Assembly (NCBI GenBank): GCA_902496345.1
Contig: CABVAP010000064.1
Location: 1 to 12,673 of the forward strand
DNA from: an uncultured Eubacteriales bacterium
GTDB taxonomy: Bacteria > Bacillota > Clostridia > Lachnospirales > CAG-274
DNA: 12,673 bases
Reading direction: 5' to 3'
Positions 1-6,423 of this stretch are shown here, piece by piece; position 1 is the first letter of the stretch; every line of letters starts with the position of its first letter. Made by a program: the position numbers and the translations under genes. A model generated the notes under the pieces. That model saw nothing but the letters and a program-made list of their open reading frames with translations, did not search any database and had not been told where the DNA came from.

Positions 1-782
1 TCACCCAAGAAGAAATTATGATGATGATTGATGCGGGTGGGGAAAAAGGTGCTATTGATGATGATGAAAGAGAAATGATTGCAAATGTTTTTGAATTTGA
101 CGACAAGACTGCCGGCGATATTGTTACACATCGTAAAGACATTGTTGCAATATCTATAGAGTCTAGTATAGATGACATTATAAAAATTGTACTTGATGAA
201 AAATATTCTAGAATACCTGTCTATGAGGAAACTATAGACAATATTGTTGGAATACTACACATAAAAGACGCTATGAAACACTTTATTATGTTTGGAAAAA
301 ATAATTTTGATTTGAAAGCGTTACTTATGGAGCCGTTTTTTGTACCTTTTACTAAAAAAAATGACGAACTATTTAAAGAAATGCAAGAAAATAAAATTCA
401 TCTTGCCGTTGTTCTTGATGAGTATGGTGGAACTCTTGGTATCGTTTCTATGGAGGACCTTATCGAGGAAGTTATGGGAAATATCCTTGATGAATACGAT
501 GATGAAGAAAAACCGGAAGTAATTTCAGATGACGGAATTAATTTTTATATTGACGGAAAAGCTAACTACGAGGAAACTTGCGAATATCTTGGAATTGAAG
601 TTGATGAAGATGAAGAATACGACACTATGAGCGGGTTTTTTATCGGCAGAATGGGGCATATTCCGGAAATCAATGAAGATTTTCATTTTGAAACAGATGA
701 CTACACTTTTTATGCTGAGAAAGTCGAGGAAAATAGAATTTCTCTTATAAAAGCTGTGAAAAAAGAAAGTGCTACAACTTAA
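1..782 (+). CDS. CBS-domain CorC/HlyC-family membrane protein, C-terminal part (5' end outside window)
   Basis: The reading frame is open from base 3 and ends with TAA at 780-782. The codons before the first ATG (18) already read as family-like sequence (T-Q-E-E-I), so ATG 18 is internal and the gene is cut by the window edge. The visible part starts with the segment that links the DUF21 membrane domain to the CBS pair (acidic, with DDDEREMIANVFEF). Two CBS domains follow; the second contains LAVVLDEYGGTLGIVSMEDL at about residues 128-147 counted from ATG 18. A CorC_HlyC domain ends the protein (from about residue 170). The missing N-terminus should hold the membrane segments. The family is linked to Mg2+/Co2+ efflux or tolerance; the hemolysin name is historical. 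The substrate cannot be told here. The gene is followed by its own terminator, so it is probably not cotranscribed with spoVA. Confidence 0.9.
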   Translation, partial: TQEEIMMMIDAGGEKGAIDDDEREMIANVFEFDDKTAGDIVTHRKDIVAISIESSIDDIIKIVLDEKYSRIPVYEETIDNIVGILHIKDAMKHFIMFGKNNFDLKALLMEPFFVPFTKKNDELFKEMQENKIHLAVVLDEYGGTLGIVSMEDLIEEVMGNILDEYDDEEKPEVISDDGINFYIDGKANYEETCEYLGIEVDEDEEYDTMSGFFIGRMGHIPEINEDFHFETDDYTFYAEKVEENRISLIKAVKKESATT

Positions 783-848
783 ACAATACTGGTTTTGTAA
801 AAACTTTATTTTAACTATAATAAGTCATAAACACATTATGATTTTTCT

Positions 849-875
849 AAGACTGTTTTTTAACAGTCTTTTTTT
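849..875 (+). terminator. Rho-independent terminator after the CBS-domain gene
   Basis: There is a perfect 9-bp stem, AAGACTGTT (849-857) and AACAGTCTT (862-870), with a TTTT loop and a T-run through 875. It lies 67 bases after the CBS gene's stop and separates that gene from the spoVA operon. Confidence 0.9.
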
Positions 876-939
876 GTTTTTTGAATAAAATTATTTTTTT
901 TTTGAAAAATAATAGTATAACTTTTTTGGAGATGATTTT

Positions 940-1092
940 GTGTTTATGCGACTTGGAAAATTTATTTTGATATTTTTTATAATTTGTTTAATAGGGGGAA
1001 TTATATATTATGGTGTTAATGAAATAATCGGTGATGATAAGGAGCAAAATGGAACTTTCGTTTATAGTGAAAGTTTAGAAAGGAGGGCTTAA
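940..1092 (+). CDS. Small single-pass membrane protein leading the spoVA operon (unrecognised)
   Basis: I do not recognise this 50-codon reading frame. GGAGATGA (928-935) lies 8 bases before GTG 940; an in-frame ATG at 946 is the alternative start but sits 14 bases from GGAG. The product has a short basic start (MRLGK), one hydrophobic segment (about residues 7-24, FILIFFIICLIGGIIYY) and a hydrophilic tail ending SLERRA. The tail would face outside if the positive-inside rule holds. The last codons (GAA AGG AGG GCT) contain the AGGAGG that serves spoVAA, whose TTG start comes two bases after this stop, so translation of the two is probably coupled. That coupling, the fitting ribosome site and the clean membrane segment argue for a real gene. 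It could still be a non-conserved leader. A role in spores is inferred from position only. Confidence 0.6.
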   Translation: MFMRLGKFILIFFIICLIGGIIYYGVNEIIGDDKEQNGTFVYSESLERRA

Positions 1093-1093
1093 C

Positions 1094-1756
1094 TTGGATA
1101 TATACATTAAGCCGGCAAAAAAGGCTTCTATCGCTGAAAGAAAATCTATTTATATAAAGGATATTGCAGAGGTTTTTGCACCTGAAAATCTTGCTAAAAG
1201 AGTTAAAAATATTAAATTGCTTGAGATAAAAGACAACAACGACAGTCAAGAAAATAAAAAAAGCAAAAAAAATAAAAAGAAAAATTATCTTGTTACAATT
1301 ATTGATATTATAAGTGCTATAGACAAGGCTTTGCCGGGGCATACTATAAACAATGTTGGTGAAATAGATACTATTATTGAATATTCCGCCGAAAAGAAAA
1401 AAGATAGCAAGCTAATTAAAGTTTTGAAAATAATTTTTGTTATGGTTATTCTTGCCGGCGGTTCGTCAACTGCTATTATGAGTTTCCACTCTGACGCACA
1501 AATGGCAACAGTTTTTGAAAATTACTACTATATATTTTTTAATGAAAAAGTTGAAAATCCTATTTTGATTAATTTACCTTATTCATTAGGTCTTGCCGTT
1601 GGAATTATCGTTTTCTTTAATCATTTTTCCGGTAAAAAAATTACTGAAGACCCAACTCCCATTGAAGTCGAAATGTCTGTTTATGAATCTGAAGTTACTG
1701 ACAACATAATTGATACACTTAACACAGAAAGAATCAGAGAGGACGGCGAAAAATGA
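1094..1756 (+). CDS. spoVAA: Stage V sporulation protein AA (SpoVAA)
   Basis: SpoVAA is part of the SpoVA machinery of the spore inner membrane, which takes up dipicolinic acid (DPA) during sporulation and releases it at germination. The start is TTG 1094, with AGGAGG at 1081-1086 seven bases upstream. The 220-residue product has a soluble N-terminal half, a membrane segment at about 107-129 and a second at about 163-177. The family-like stretches are MSFHSDAQM (129-137), NHFSGKK (176-182) and DPTPIEVEM (186-194), and the length is normal for the family. One oddity is a lysine-rich stretch at about residues 54-64, encoded by long A-runs (1257-1285), between the N-terminal strand-rich part and the next segment; it looks like a lineage-specific insertion. 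The gene overlaps spoVAB by four bases (ATGA). Some clostridia, such as C. difficile, lack spoVAA and spoVAB, so their presence is informative. Confidence 0.93.
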   Translation: MDIYIKPAKKASIAERKSIYIKDIAEVFAPENLAKRVKNIKLLEIKDNNDSQENKKSKKNKKKNYLVTIIDIISAIDKALPGHTINNVGEIDTIIEYSAEKKKDSKLIKVLKIIFVMVILAGGSSTAIMSFHSDAQMATVFENYYYIFFNEKVENPILINLPYSLGLAVGIIVFFNHFSGKKITEDPTPIEVEMSVYESEVTDNIIDTLNTERIREDGEK

Positions 1757-2187
1757 CAATATTAAAAAGTATAGTCCTGATTTTAATGGGATTTGGTGGT
1801 GGAGTTGTTATTGCAGGTGCTGTCTTTGCATTTATCGCTATAATCGGTATTGTGCCACGACTTGCTCAAAAGACGAATACTGAAAAATATATCAAGTTTT
1901 ATGAAGAGGCTATTATATGGGGTGGTATATTTGGTACATCAACTATGTTAATTGATTATTGTATCCCTGTTGGTTCTTTTGTTGTGCTTTTATTTAGTCT
2001 TTGTATTGGAATATTCTACGGTTGTCTTGCCGTTTCTCTTGCAGAAATTTTAGACGTTGTTCCTATACTCTCAAGAAGAGGCAGAATTAAAGAAGGTATG
2101 ATGTATTTTGTCTTTTCTATAGCTTTTGGTAAAATGGTTGGTTCACTTTTATACTATTTTGTTCCGGGATTTTTTACCGTTGATTAA
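1753..2187 (+). CDS. spoVAB: Stage V sporulation protein AB (SpoVAB)
   Basis: This is a 144-residue integral membrane protein of the SpoVA complex. The start ATG overlaps the stop of spoVAA as ATGA, which suggests translational coupling. Hydrophobic segments lie at about residues 8-33, 52-68, 70-95 and 115-138. The N-terminal glycine-rich segment (GFGGGVVIAG) and the loop with EAIIWGGIFGT fit SpoVAB, and the length matches the family. SpoVAB is predicted to work with SpoVAA in the spore inner membrane, but its exact part in DPA transport is not known. The gene is followed, 19 bases later, by the next start in the operon. Confidence 0.9.
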   Translation: MTILKSIVLILMGFGGGVVIAGAVFAFIAIIGIVPRLAQKTNTEKYIKFYEEAIIWGGIFGTSTMLIDYCIPVGSFVVLLFSLCIGIFYGCLAVSLAEILDVVPILSRRGRIKEGMMYFVFSIAFGKMVGSLLYYFVPGFFTVD

Positions 2188-2206
2188 TTTTTTTAGGAGG
2201 TTTTTT

Positions 2207-2653
2207 ATGAAAAATTCAGCAAAAAACAAAAAGATATATCAAGAAATGGTCGAAAAAGCGTCACCTAACAGTCATATATTTACTGACTGTATTAAGGCAT
2301 TTATCGTCGGGGGGATAATATGCTGTATCGGTCAATTTGTAACAAATTCTTTAAAAGAACTTGGTTTTACACAAAATGAAACAGGTATTTATACGTCATC
2401 TGTTCTTATTTTTATTGCTTCTCTTTTAACCGGTCTTGGATTATATGGAAAACTTGGAAAATTTGCCGGTGCCGGCTCAATTGTTCCTATTACCGGTTTC
2501 TCTAACTCCGTTACATCTCCGGCTATTGAATTTAAAAAAGAGGGTCTTATAACCGGTCTTGGGGCAAAAATATTTATTGTTGCCGGTCCTGTTATTTTAT
2601 ATGGCGTTTTGACGTCTGTTTTTGTCGGTATAGTTTACTATTTTATCAAGTAA
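2207..2653 (+). CDS. spoVAC: Stage V sporulation protein AC (SpoVAC), membrane channel protein
   Basis: SpoVAC is the best-supported channel component of the SpoVA system; the B. subtilis protein behaves as a mechanosensitive channel. The start is ATG 2207, six bases after AGGAGG (2195-2200). The frame stays open upstream to 2126, but that would overlap spoVAB heavily and lacks a ribosome site. The product is 148 residues with a soluble N-terminus (about 1-27), then hydrophobic segments starting with FIVGGIICCIGQF, followed by about 64-80 and 123-147. A conserved-looking loop carries GKFAGAGSIVPITGFSNSV. The same FxVGGxICxIGQ opening and GAGxxVPxxGF loop recur in the operon's last gene, spoVAEb, so the two are paralogues. 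Confidence 0.95.
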   Translation: MKNSAKNKKIYQEMVEKASPNSHIFTDCIKAFIVGGIICCIGQFVTNSLKELGFTQNETGIYTSSVLIFIASLLTGLGLYGKLGKFAGAGSIVPITGFSNSVTSPAIEFKKEGLITGLGAKIFIVAGPVILYGVLTSVFVGIVYYFIK

Positions 2654-2667
2654 TTGGGGGTGTTATT

Positions 2668-3678
2668 TTGGCTAAACATATCGGAAAACAATCCATTAAG
2701 CTAGACAAAAAGATATATATTGTATCGACAGCGTCAACTGTTGGTCCAAAAGAGGGTGAGGGGCCTTTAGGAAAATATTTTGATGTTATATTAAAAAATT
2801 CTGTTGACGGTGAGTCTAGTTGGGAAAAGGCTGAAAGTAAAACCGTTACAGATAATCTTTCACTTGCCGTTAAAAAAGCAGGATTATCTATGAACGATAT
2901 TGAATATATTTTTTCTGGTGACCTATTAAATCAAGGAACAGGTAGTGCCTATGGTATAAGAGAACTTGAACGTCCTTTCTTCGGTCTATATGGTGCTTGT
3001 TCTACATTCGGTGAGGGTCTTTCCCTTGGCTCAATTATAATTGATGGTGGTGGAGCATCTAAAGTTTTAGTTGGAGCATCAAGTCATTTTTGTGCCGCTG
3101 AAAAACAATTCAGATTTCCTTTAGGACTTGGAACACAAAGACCTTTAACTTCAACTTGGACAGTTACCGGTGACGGTGCTGCTGTTTTAAGTGATAGTGG
3201 AAATGGTCCGTATATTACTGGAGTTACTACCGGAAAGATTGTTGATTTTGGAATAACTGACGCTAACAATATGGGGGCGGCTATGGCTACCGCTGCGGCT
3301 GATGTTATCGCTTGTAACTTAAAGGATTTTAATATTACACCTGATTATTATGACCTTATTATAACTGGTGATTTGGGATATGTTGGTAAGGAATTAACTA
3401 TTGAATTATTGAAAAAAGAGGGCATAGACATATCTAAAAATTATACAGATTGTGGTGTCGAAATATTTGACAAAGATAAACAAGATACCCATTCAGGTGG
3501 TAGTGGTTGTGCTTGTTCTGCTGTTACTTTTTCCGGATATTTTTATAAGCAATTACAAGAAAAAAAATTAAAGAAAATTTTATTTATCCCGACAGGTGCT
3601 TTAATGAGTTCTACAAGCGTTCAGCAAGGTGAAAGTATACCAGGAATTGCTCACGCTGTTGTTATCGAAAATTGCTAA
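2668..3678 (+). CDS. spoVAD: Stage V sporulation protein AD (SpoVAD), DPA-binding protein
   Basis: SpoVAD is the soluble, thiolase-fold member of the SpoVA system; the B. subtilis protein binds dipicolinic acid directly at the spore inner membrane. The product is 336 residues, close to the usual family length. The start is TTG 2668, with GGGGGT (2656-2661) six bases upstream; the first residues, AKHIGKQSIKL, fit the family N-terminus. Recognisable stretches are YGACSTFGEGLSLG (about 110-123), the EKQFRFPLGLGTQRP segment (about 147-161) and, near the C-terminus, PTGALMSSTSVQQGESIPGI. No transmembrane segment is visible. The gene starts 14 bases after spoVAC and ends 17 bases before spoVAEb. 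It uses one of three non-ATG starts in this operon. Confidence 0.96.
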   Translation: MAKHIGKQSIKLDKKIYIVSTASTVGPKEGEGPLGKYFDVILKNSVDGESSWEKAESKTVTDNLSLAVKKAGLSMNDIEYIFSGDLLNQGTGSAYGIRELERPFFGLYGACSTFGEGLSLGSIIIDGGGASKVLVGASSHFCAAEKQFRFPLGLGTQRPLTSTWTVTGDGAAVLSDSGNGPYITGVTTGKIVDFGITDANNMGAAMATAAADVIACNLKDFNITPDYYDLIITGDLGYVGKELTIELLKKEGIDISKNYTDCGVEIFDKDKQDTHSGGSGCACSAVTFSGYFYKQLQEKKLKKILFIPTGALMSSTSVQQGESIPGIAHAVVIENC

Positions 3679-3695
3679 AGAAAGGGAGGGTAAAA

Positions 3696-4049
3696 ATGGA
3701 TTATTTATATGCTTTTTTGGTCGGTGGAGTAATTTGTATTATAGGTCAAATTTTGATTGACAAAACAAAAATGACATCGGCTAGGATTCTTGTCCTATTT
3801 GTTGTTTTAGGGTGTATACTTGGTGGACTTGGTTTATATCAGCCATTAGTTGACTTTGCTGGAGCAGGGGCAACCGTTCCTTTGCCCGGATTTGGTTATA
3901 CTCTTGCAAAAGGTGTTATGAACGAAGTCGACCAAGTTGGAATTATTGGTGTCCTTACGGGTGGACTTAAAGCGTCAGCTGCTGGAATTACATCTGCTAT
4001 TGTATTTGCCTTTATTATGGCACTTATATTTGACCCTAAAGAAAAATAA
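3696..4049 (+). CDS. spoVAEB: Stage V sporulation protein AE (SpoVAEb type)
   Basis: This 117-residue integral membrane protein is the last gene of the operon and a paralogue of SpoVAC. ATG 3696 follows AAGGGAGGG (3682-3690) closely. An upstream in-frame TTG at 3672 would overlap the end of spoVAD and lacks such a site, so I prefer 3696. The protein starts in the membrane (YLYAFLVGGVICIIGQILI), has a second segment at about 31-50 (ILVLFVVLGCILGGLGLY), a loop with GAGATVPLPGFG, and a last segment at about 93-112. C. perfringens- and C. difficile-type spores need the AC-AD-AE core. The SpoVAEa and SpoVAF genes that follow in B. subtilis are not seen here; the operon ends at 4049. Confidence 0.93.
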   Translation: MDYLYAFLVGGVICIIGQILIDKTKMTSARILVLFVVLGCILGGLGLYQPLVDFAGAGATVPLPGFGYTLAKGVMNEVDQVGIIGVLTGGLKASAAGITSAIVFAFIMALIFDPKEK

Positions 4050-4068
4050 AGTTTGTTGTTACAAAAAT

Positions 4069-4296
4069 AAACTCTTGAGATATTCACTTAAAATGGAAAA
4101 TTTAAGTTTAGGCAATACCGCACAATTATAATTTTACAGCTTTGGCTGATATTTCCCATTGCTGCGTCATAACCTCTTATCATAGGCTCCGACTATGATT
4201 GCGAGCTTTTTCCTTGCACTGAAAAATATTATCTCAAACCTGTTTTATCGAATTATGCGGTATTGCCTTTATAATTTATAAGGTTCTCAAGAGTTT
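4069..4296. repeat. 12-bp inverted repeat: probable split bidirectional terminator between convergent genes
   Basis: AAACTCTTGAGA (4069-4080) is a perfect inverted copy of TCTCAAGAGTTT (4285-4296). It lies 20 bases after the spoVAEb stop, between convergent genes. On the plus strand the second arm is followed, after four bases, by CTTTTT. On the minus strand it is followed by ATTTTT. It therefore looks like a bidirectional terminator whose arms have been pushed apart by the element at 4111-4267. An additional small hairpin, ACTTAAA (4086-4092) with TTTAAGT (4101-4107), lies between the left arm and that element. The alternative is that the two arms are the true ends of a larger 228-bp element. 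Confidence 0.55.
4111..4267. mobile_element. MITE-like, non-coding, hairpin-forming element (157 bp)
   Basis: The ends are inverted repeats: GGCAATACCGCA (4111-4122) and TGCGGTATTGCC (4256-4267), extended imperfectly by AATTAT. Both ends are flanked by TTTA (4107-4110 and 4268-4271), which could be a 4-bp target duplication. The interior continues the pairing: ACAGCTTTG (4136-4144) with CAAACCTGT (4235-4243, one mismatch), then GATATTTC with GAAAAATATTATC. ATCATAG (4179-4185) and CTATGAT (4193-4199) form the tip. There is no reading frame of note. The element is less A-rich than its surroundings. Size, end structure and lack of coding content fit a miniature inverted-repeat element moved by an unknown transposase; a structured RNA is the other option. 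Confidence 0.6.
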
Positions 4297-4318
4297 GATA
4301 CTTTTTATTGATATATTT

Positions 4319-4570
4319 TTAAACCATATCAAAAAAAATTATAAGTATTAAAAATATAAATATTCTATCGTTCATTGTTAATTTACAATCTGGAACGTTT
4401 TGTAATTGCTTATTTTGTGTTTGTTTATTTTTTTCTTGTTCGCTATTTCTGTTTACAACATTTGGTCTATCAATATTTTTTTTCGTTTTGTTCCCTTGTG
4501 TATTAAGTGTATTAACTGAAAATTGTTTAAACTGATTTGGAATATCATTTAAGTTTGTGTTAAAATACAA
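4319..4570 (-). CDS. Small protein with C-terminal membrane segment (unrecognised, spore-gene neighbour)
   Basis: This is an 83-residue reading frame on the minus strand, convergent with spoVA. I place the start at TTG 4570, because AGGAGGTGA (minus strand, 4586 down to 4578) lies at ideal spacing before it. An in-frame GTG at 4579 would sit inside that ribosome site. The first 60 residues are polar and rich in Asn, Gln and Lys (KNKQTQNKQLQN). The end is a short hydrophobic stretch, DRIFIFLILIIFFDMV. Many clostridia have short proteins with a polar, variable body and a terminal motif like LxxDDLLLLALIFLL, often near spore genes, and this one resembles that pattern. No function is known to me. 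CATAAATT at 4607-4600 could be the -10 of a sporulation sigma factor (E or K type), but a matching -35 is not clear. Confidence 0.55.
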   Translation of the reverse strand: MYFNTNLNDIPNQFKQFSVNTLNTQGNKTKKNIDRPNVVNRNSEQEKNKQTQNKQLQNVPDCKLTMNDRIFIFLILIIFFDMV

Positions 4571-4878
4571 TACATTCACCTCCTATTTTTTTTATTTGCA
4601 ATTTATGTTTTTGATTTTTATTTTGATTGATATTAATATTTTACTTGATTAGTTTTTAAATTATGATTTTAAAAACTTTTTTTAATTTGGATTTGTTTCT
4701 GAAATTTTATGTTTTAATTTTGTACAAAAATGAATTAAAAAAATTAAAAAAATTCATAATATTTTAATTTATTAACTTGTTTTGAGATAAATCCCCTTAA
4801 AAATAGGTGTAAAAAATTTTTTTATTTTGATATTTTGAATTTGTTTTTATAGAAAATGCCATTTTGCATTAAAATTAG
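4571..4878. other. AT-rich intergenic region between divergent genes
   Basis: Besides the ribosome site of the minus-strand gene (4578-4586), this stretch holds only very AT-rich sequence. One weak hairpin, AGTTTTTAAA (4651-4660) with TTTAAAAACT (4668-4677) and a T-run to 4683, could end plus-strand transcripts, but the stem has only two G-C pairs. I see no gene or riboswitch. Confidence 0.5.
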
Positions 4879-4907
4879 TTGACATTAATTAGAATTTTAG
4901 GTAAAAT
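4879..4907 (+). promoter_or_regulatory. Sigma-A promoter of the citrate synthase-icd genes
   Basis: TTGACA (4879-4884) is a perfect -35 box, followed after 17 bases by TAAAAT (4902-4907). Transcription would start near 4914, giving an untranslated leader of about 40 bases before ATG 4954. AAGGGAGGT (4936-4944) is the ribosome site. The leader is too short for a riboswitch. Confidence 0.82.
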
Positions 4908-4953
4908 GAAATATAGTGAATATTTTTAATTAATTAAGGGAGGTATTAGTGTA

Positions 4954-6339
4954 ATGTTTACTTTTAATGAAAGAACTAATTTGCTTGAAAGACAGGAATT
5001 TAACTATCCTCTTCAAGATGTAAAAGAGCCTAACCTCTATAGAACTTTGTATAATTACGAGGAAGTTCCTAAAATTGCATTTAACCACAGAATAGTTCCT
5101 ATTGATATGCCTGATGAAATTTGGATTACTGACACAACTTTTAGAGATGGTCAGCAGTCAAGAGAGCCTTATACTGTTGAGCAGATTTCAAGAATTTTTG
5201 ATATGCTCCACAGACTTAGTGGCCCTAAGGGAATTATCAGACAAAGTGAATTTTTTATATATACTAAAAAAGACCAAGAGGCTGTTTATAAATGCCTTGA
5301 AAAAGGGTATAAATTCCCTGAGGTTACAACTTGGATAAGAGCTTCTAAAAAGGACTTTGAACTTGCTAAATCTATCGGTATTCAGGAAACTGGTATTCTT
5401 GTAAGCTGTTCTGACTACCACATATTCTACAAAATGAATATGACAAGAAGTGAAATTATTAAACATTACATTGACGTTATCAGCCAATGTATCGAAACAG
5501 GTATTCGTCCTAGATGTCACTTCGAGGATATTACCAGAGCTGATTTCTACGGTTTTGTTGTTCCTTTTGCTAGTGAACTTATGAAGCTTTCTAAAGATAC
5601 TGGCGTACCTATCAAAATTAGAGCTTGTGATACTATGGGTTATGGTATTACTTTCCCTGGTACTGTTCTTCCTAGAAGTGTTCAAGGTATCATATATGGT
5701 CTTCACCACCACGCAGCAGTTCCTAAGGAAATGCTTGAATGGCACGGTCACAATGATTTCTATCGTGCTGTTATAAATGCGTCTTATGCTTGGTTATACG
5801 GTGCTTGCTCAGTTAATACTTCTCTCTTTGGTATCGGTGAAAGAACTGGTAACACTCCTCTTGAAGCTATGGTTATGGAATATGCTCAGCTTAGAGGTAC
5901 CCTTGATGGTATGGACACTACTGTTATCACAGAACTTGCTAACTACTTCAAAAGTGAAATTGGATATGATATTCCTCCTATGACTCCTTTTGTTGGTAGA
6001 GATTTCAATATGACAAGAGCTGGTATCCACGCAGACGGTATACTCAAAAATGAGGAAATTTACAATATTTTCGATACTGAAAAATTATTAAACAGACCTT
6101 GTAAAGTTGCTGTTTCCAAAACTTCCGGTCTTGCTGGTGTTGCACATTGGATAAATACTTTCTTTAACCTTACAGAGGCTGAATCTTATGACAAAAAACA
6201 CCCTGTTGTTGTCGCTATTAAAGAATGGGTTGACAAACAATATGTTGAGGGTCGTGTTACTGCTATCGGTGACAAGGAACTTGAAAAAATTGCTCTTGCT
6301 GAAATTGAAAAATATGAGGCAGGCAAAAAAGAAGATTAA
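4954..6339 (+). CDS. Re-citrate synthase (homocitrate/isopropylmalate synthase-like)
   Basis: The likely reaction is acetyl-CoA plus oxaloacetate to citrate, with the stereochemistry opposite to the common Si-enzyme. The 461-residue product belongs to the DRE-TIM metallolyase (HMGL-like) family: DTTFRDGQQ at 60-68, RACDTMGYG at 223-231, metal-binding EWHGHNDF at 262-269 (H264, H266) and GIGERTGNTPLE at 293-304. It lacks the LeuA C-terminal allosteric domain. The N-terminal 55 residues before the barrel, the overall length and the divergence from LeuA and NifV resemble the Re-citrate synthase described from Clostridium kluyveri. The next gene is isocitrate dehydrogenase, which supports a citrate rather than a leucine role; no leuB/C/D lies nearby. 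Homocitrate synthase is the main alternative. ATG 4954 is well placed after AAGGGAGGT. Codon use is strongly biased (CTT, GCT, GTT), which suggests high expression. Confidence 0.83.
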   Translation: MFTFNERTNLLERQEFNYPLQDVKEPNLYRTLYNYEEVPKIAFNHRIVPIDMPDEIWITDTTFRDGQQSREPYTVEQISRIFDMLHRLSGPKGIIRQSEFFIYTKKDQEAVYKCLEKGYKFPEVTTWIRASKKDFELAKSIGIQETGILVSCSDYHIFYKMNMTRSEIIKHYIDVISQCIETGIRPRCHFEDITRADFYGFVVPFASELMKLSKDTGVPIKIRACDTMGYGITFPGTVLPRSVQGIIYGLHHHAAVPKEMLEWHGHNDFYRAVINASYAWLYGACSVNTSLFGIGERTGNTPLEAMVMEYAQLRGTLDGMDTTVITELANYFKSEIGYDIPPMTPFVGRDFNMTRAGIHADGILKNEEIYNIFDTEKLLNRPCKVAVSKTSGLAGVAHWINTFFNLTEAESYDKKHPVVVAIKEWVDKQYVEGRVTAIGDKELEKIALAEIEKYEAGKKED

Positions 6340-6349
6340 TCCAGAGGTA

Positions 6350-6370
6350 TGTCTATAAGCTTAATAGACA
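6350..6370 (+). promoter_or_regulatory. Hairpin in the spacer between citrate synthase and icd
   Basis: TGTCTAT (6350-6356) and ATAGACA (6364-6370) form a perfect 7-bp stem around AAGCTTA. CAGA (6342-6345) and TCTG (6374-6377) can extend it below an internal loop. No T-run follows, so it is not a classic terminator. It may protect or punctuate the two-gene transcript. Confidence 0.5.
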
Positions 6371-6423
6371 GAGTCTGAATATATATAATAATTAATACTT
6401 ACATACTTTAAGGAGTGAATGAA

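Noticed and set aside
881..920. Possible forespore (sigma G) promoter before the spoVA operon
   Set aside because: GAATA at 883-887 and AATAGTA at 911-917 resemble the two boxes, but the 23-base spacing is too long and the region is mostly A and T. An operon promoter of this kind is expected but I cannot place it.
3937..4131. Plus-strand frame overlapping spoVAEb and running into the palindromic element
   Set aside because: It is out of frame with spoVAEb, Leu-rich as a shadow frame, and lacks a ribosome site.
5188..5751. Long open frame on the minus strand (187 codons)
   Set aside because: It lies antisense to the citrate synthase gene, has no ribosome site, and its Ser/Thr/Asn-rich translation is what the complement of biased codons gives. 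The same holds for minus-strand frames at 6597-6878, 6955-7338, 8386-8961, 9611-9997 and 11853-12368.
4954..6339. 2-isopropylmalate synthase (leuA)
   Set aside because: The C-terminal LeuA regulatory domain is missing, the N-terminal part differs, and the neighbour is an isocitrate-type dehydrogenase rather than leuB/C/D.
6384..6389. TATAAT in the spacer before icd, as a separate promoter
   Set aside because: No acceptable -35 box lies at 16-18 bases; TAGACA is only 13 bases upstream and is part of the hairpin.
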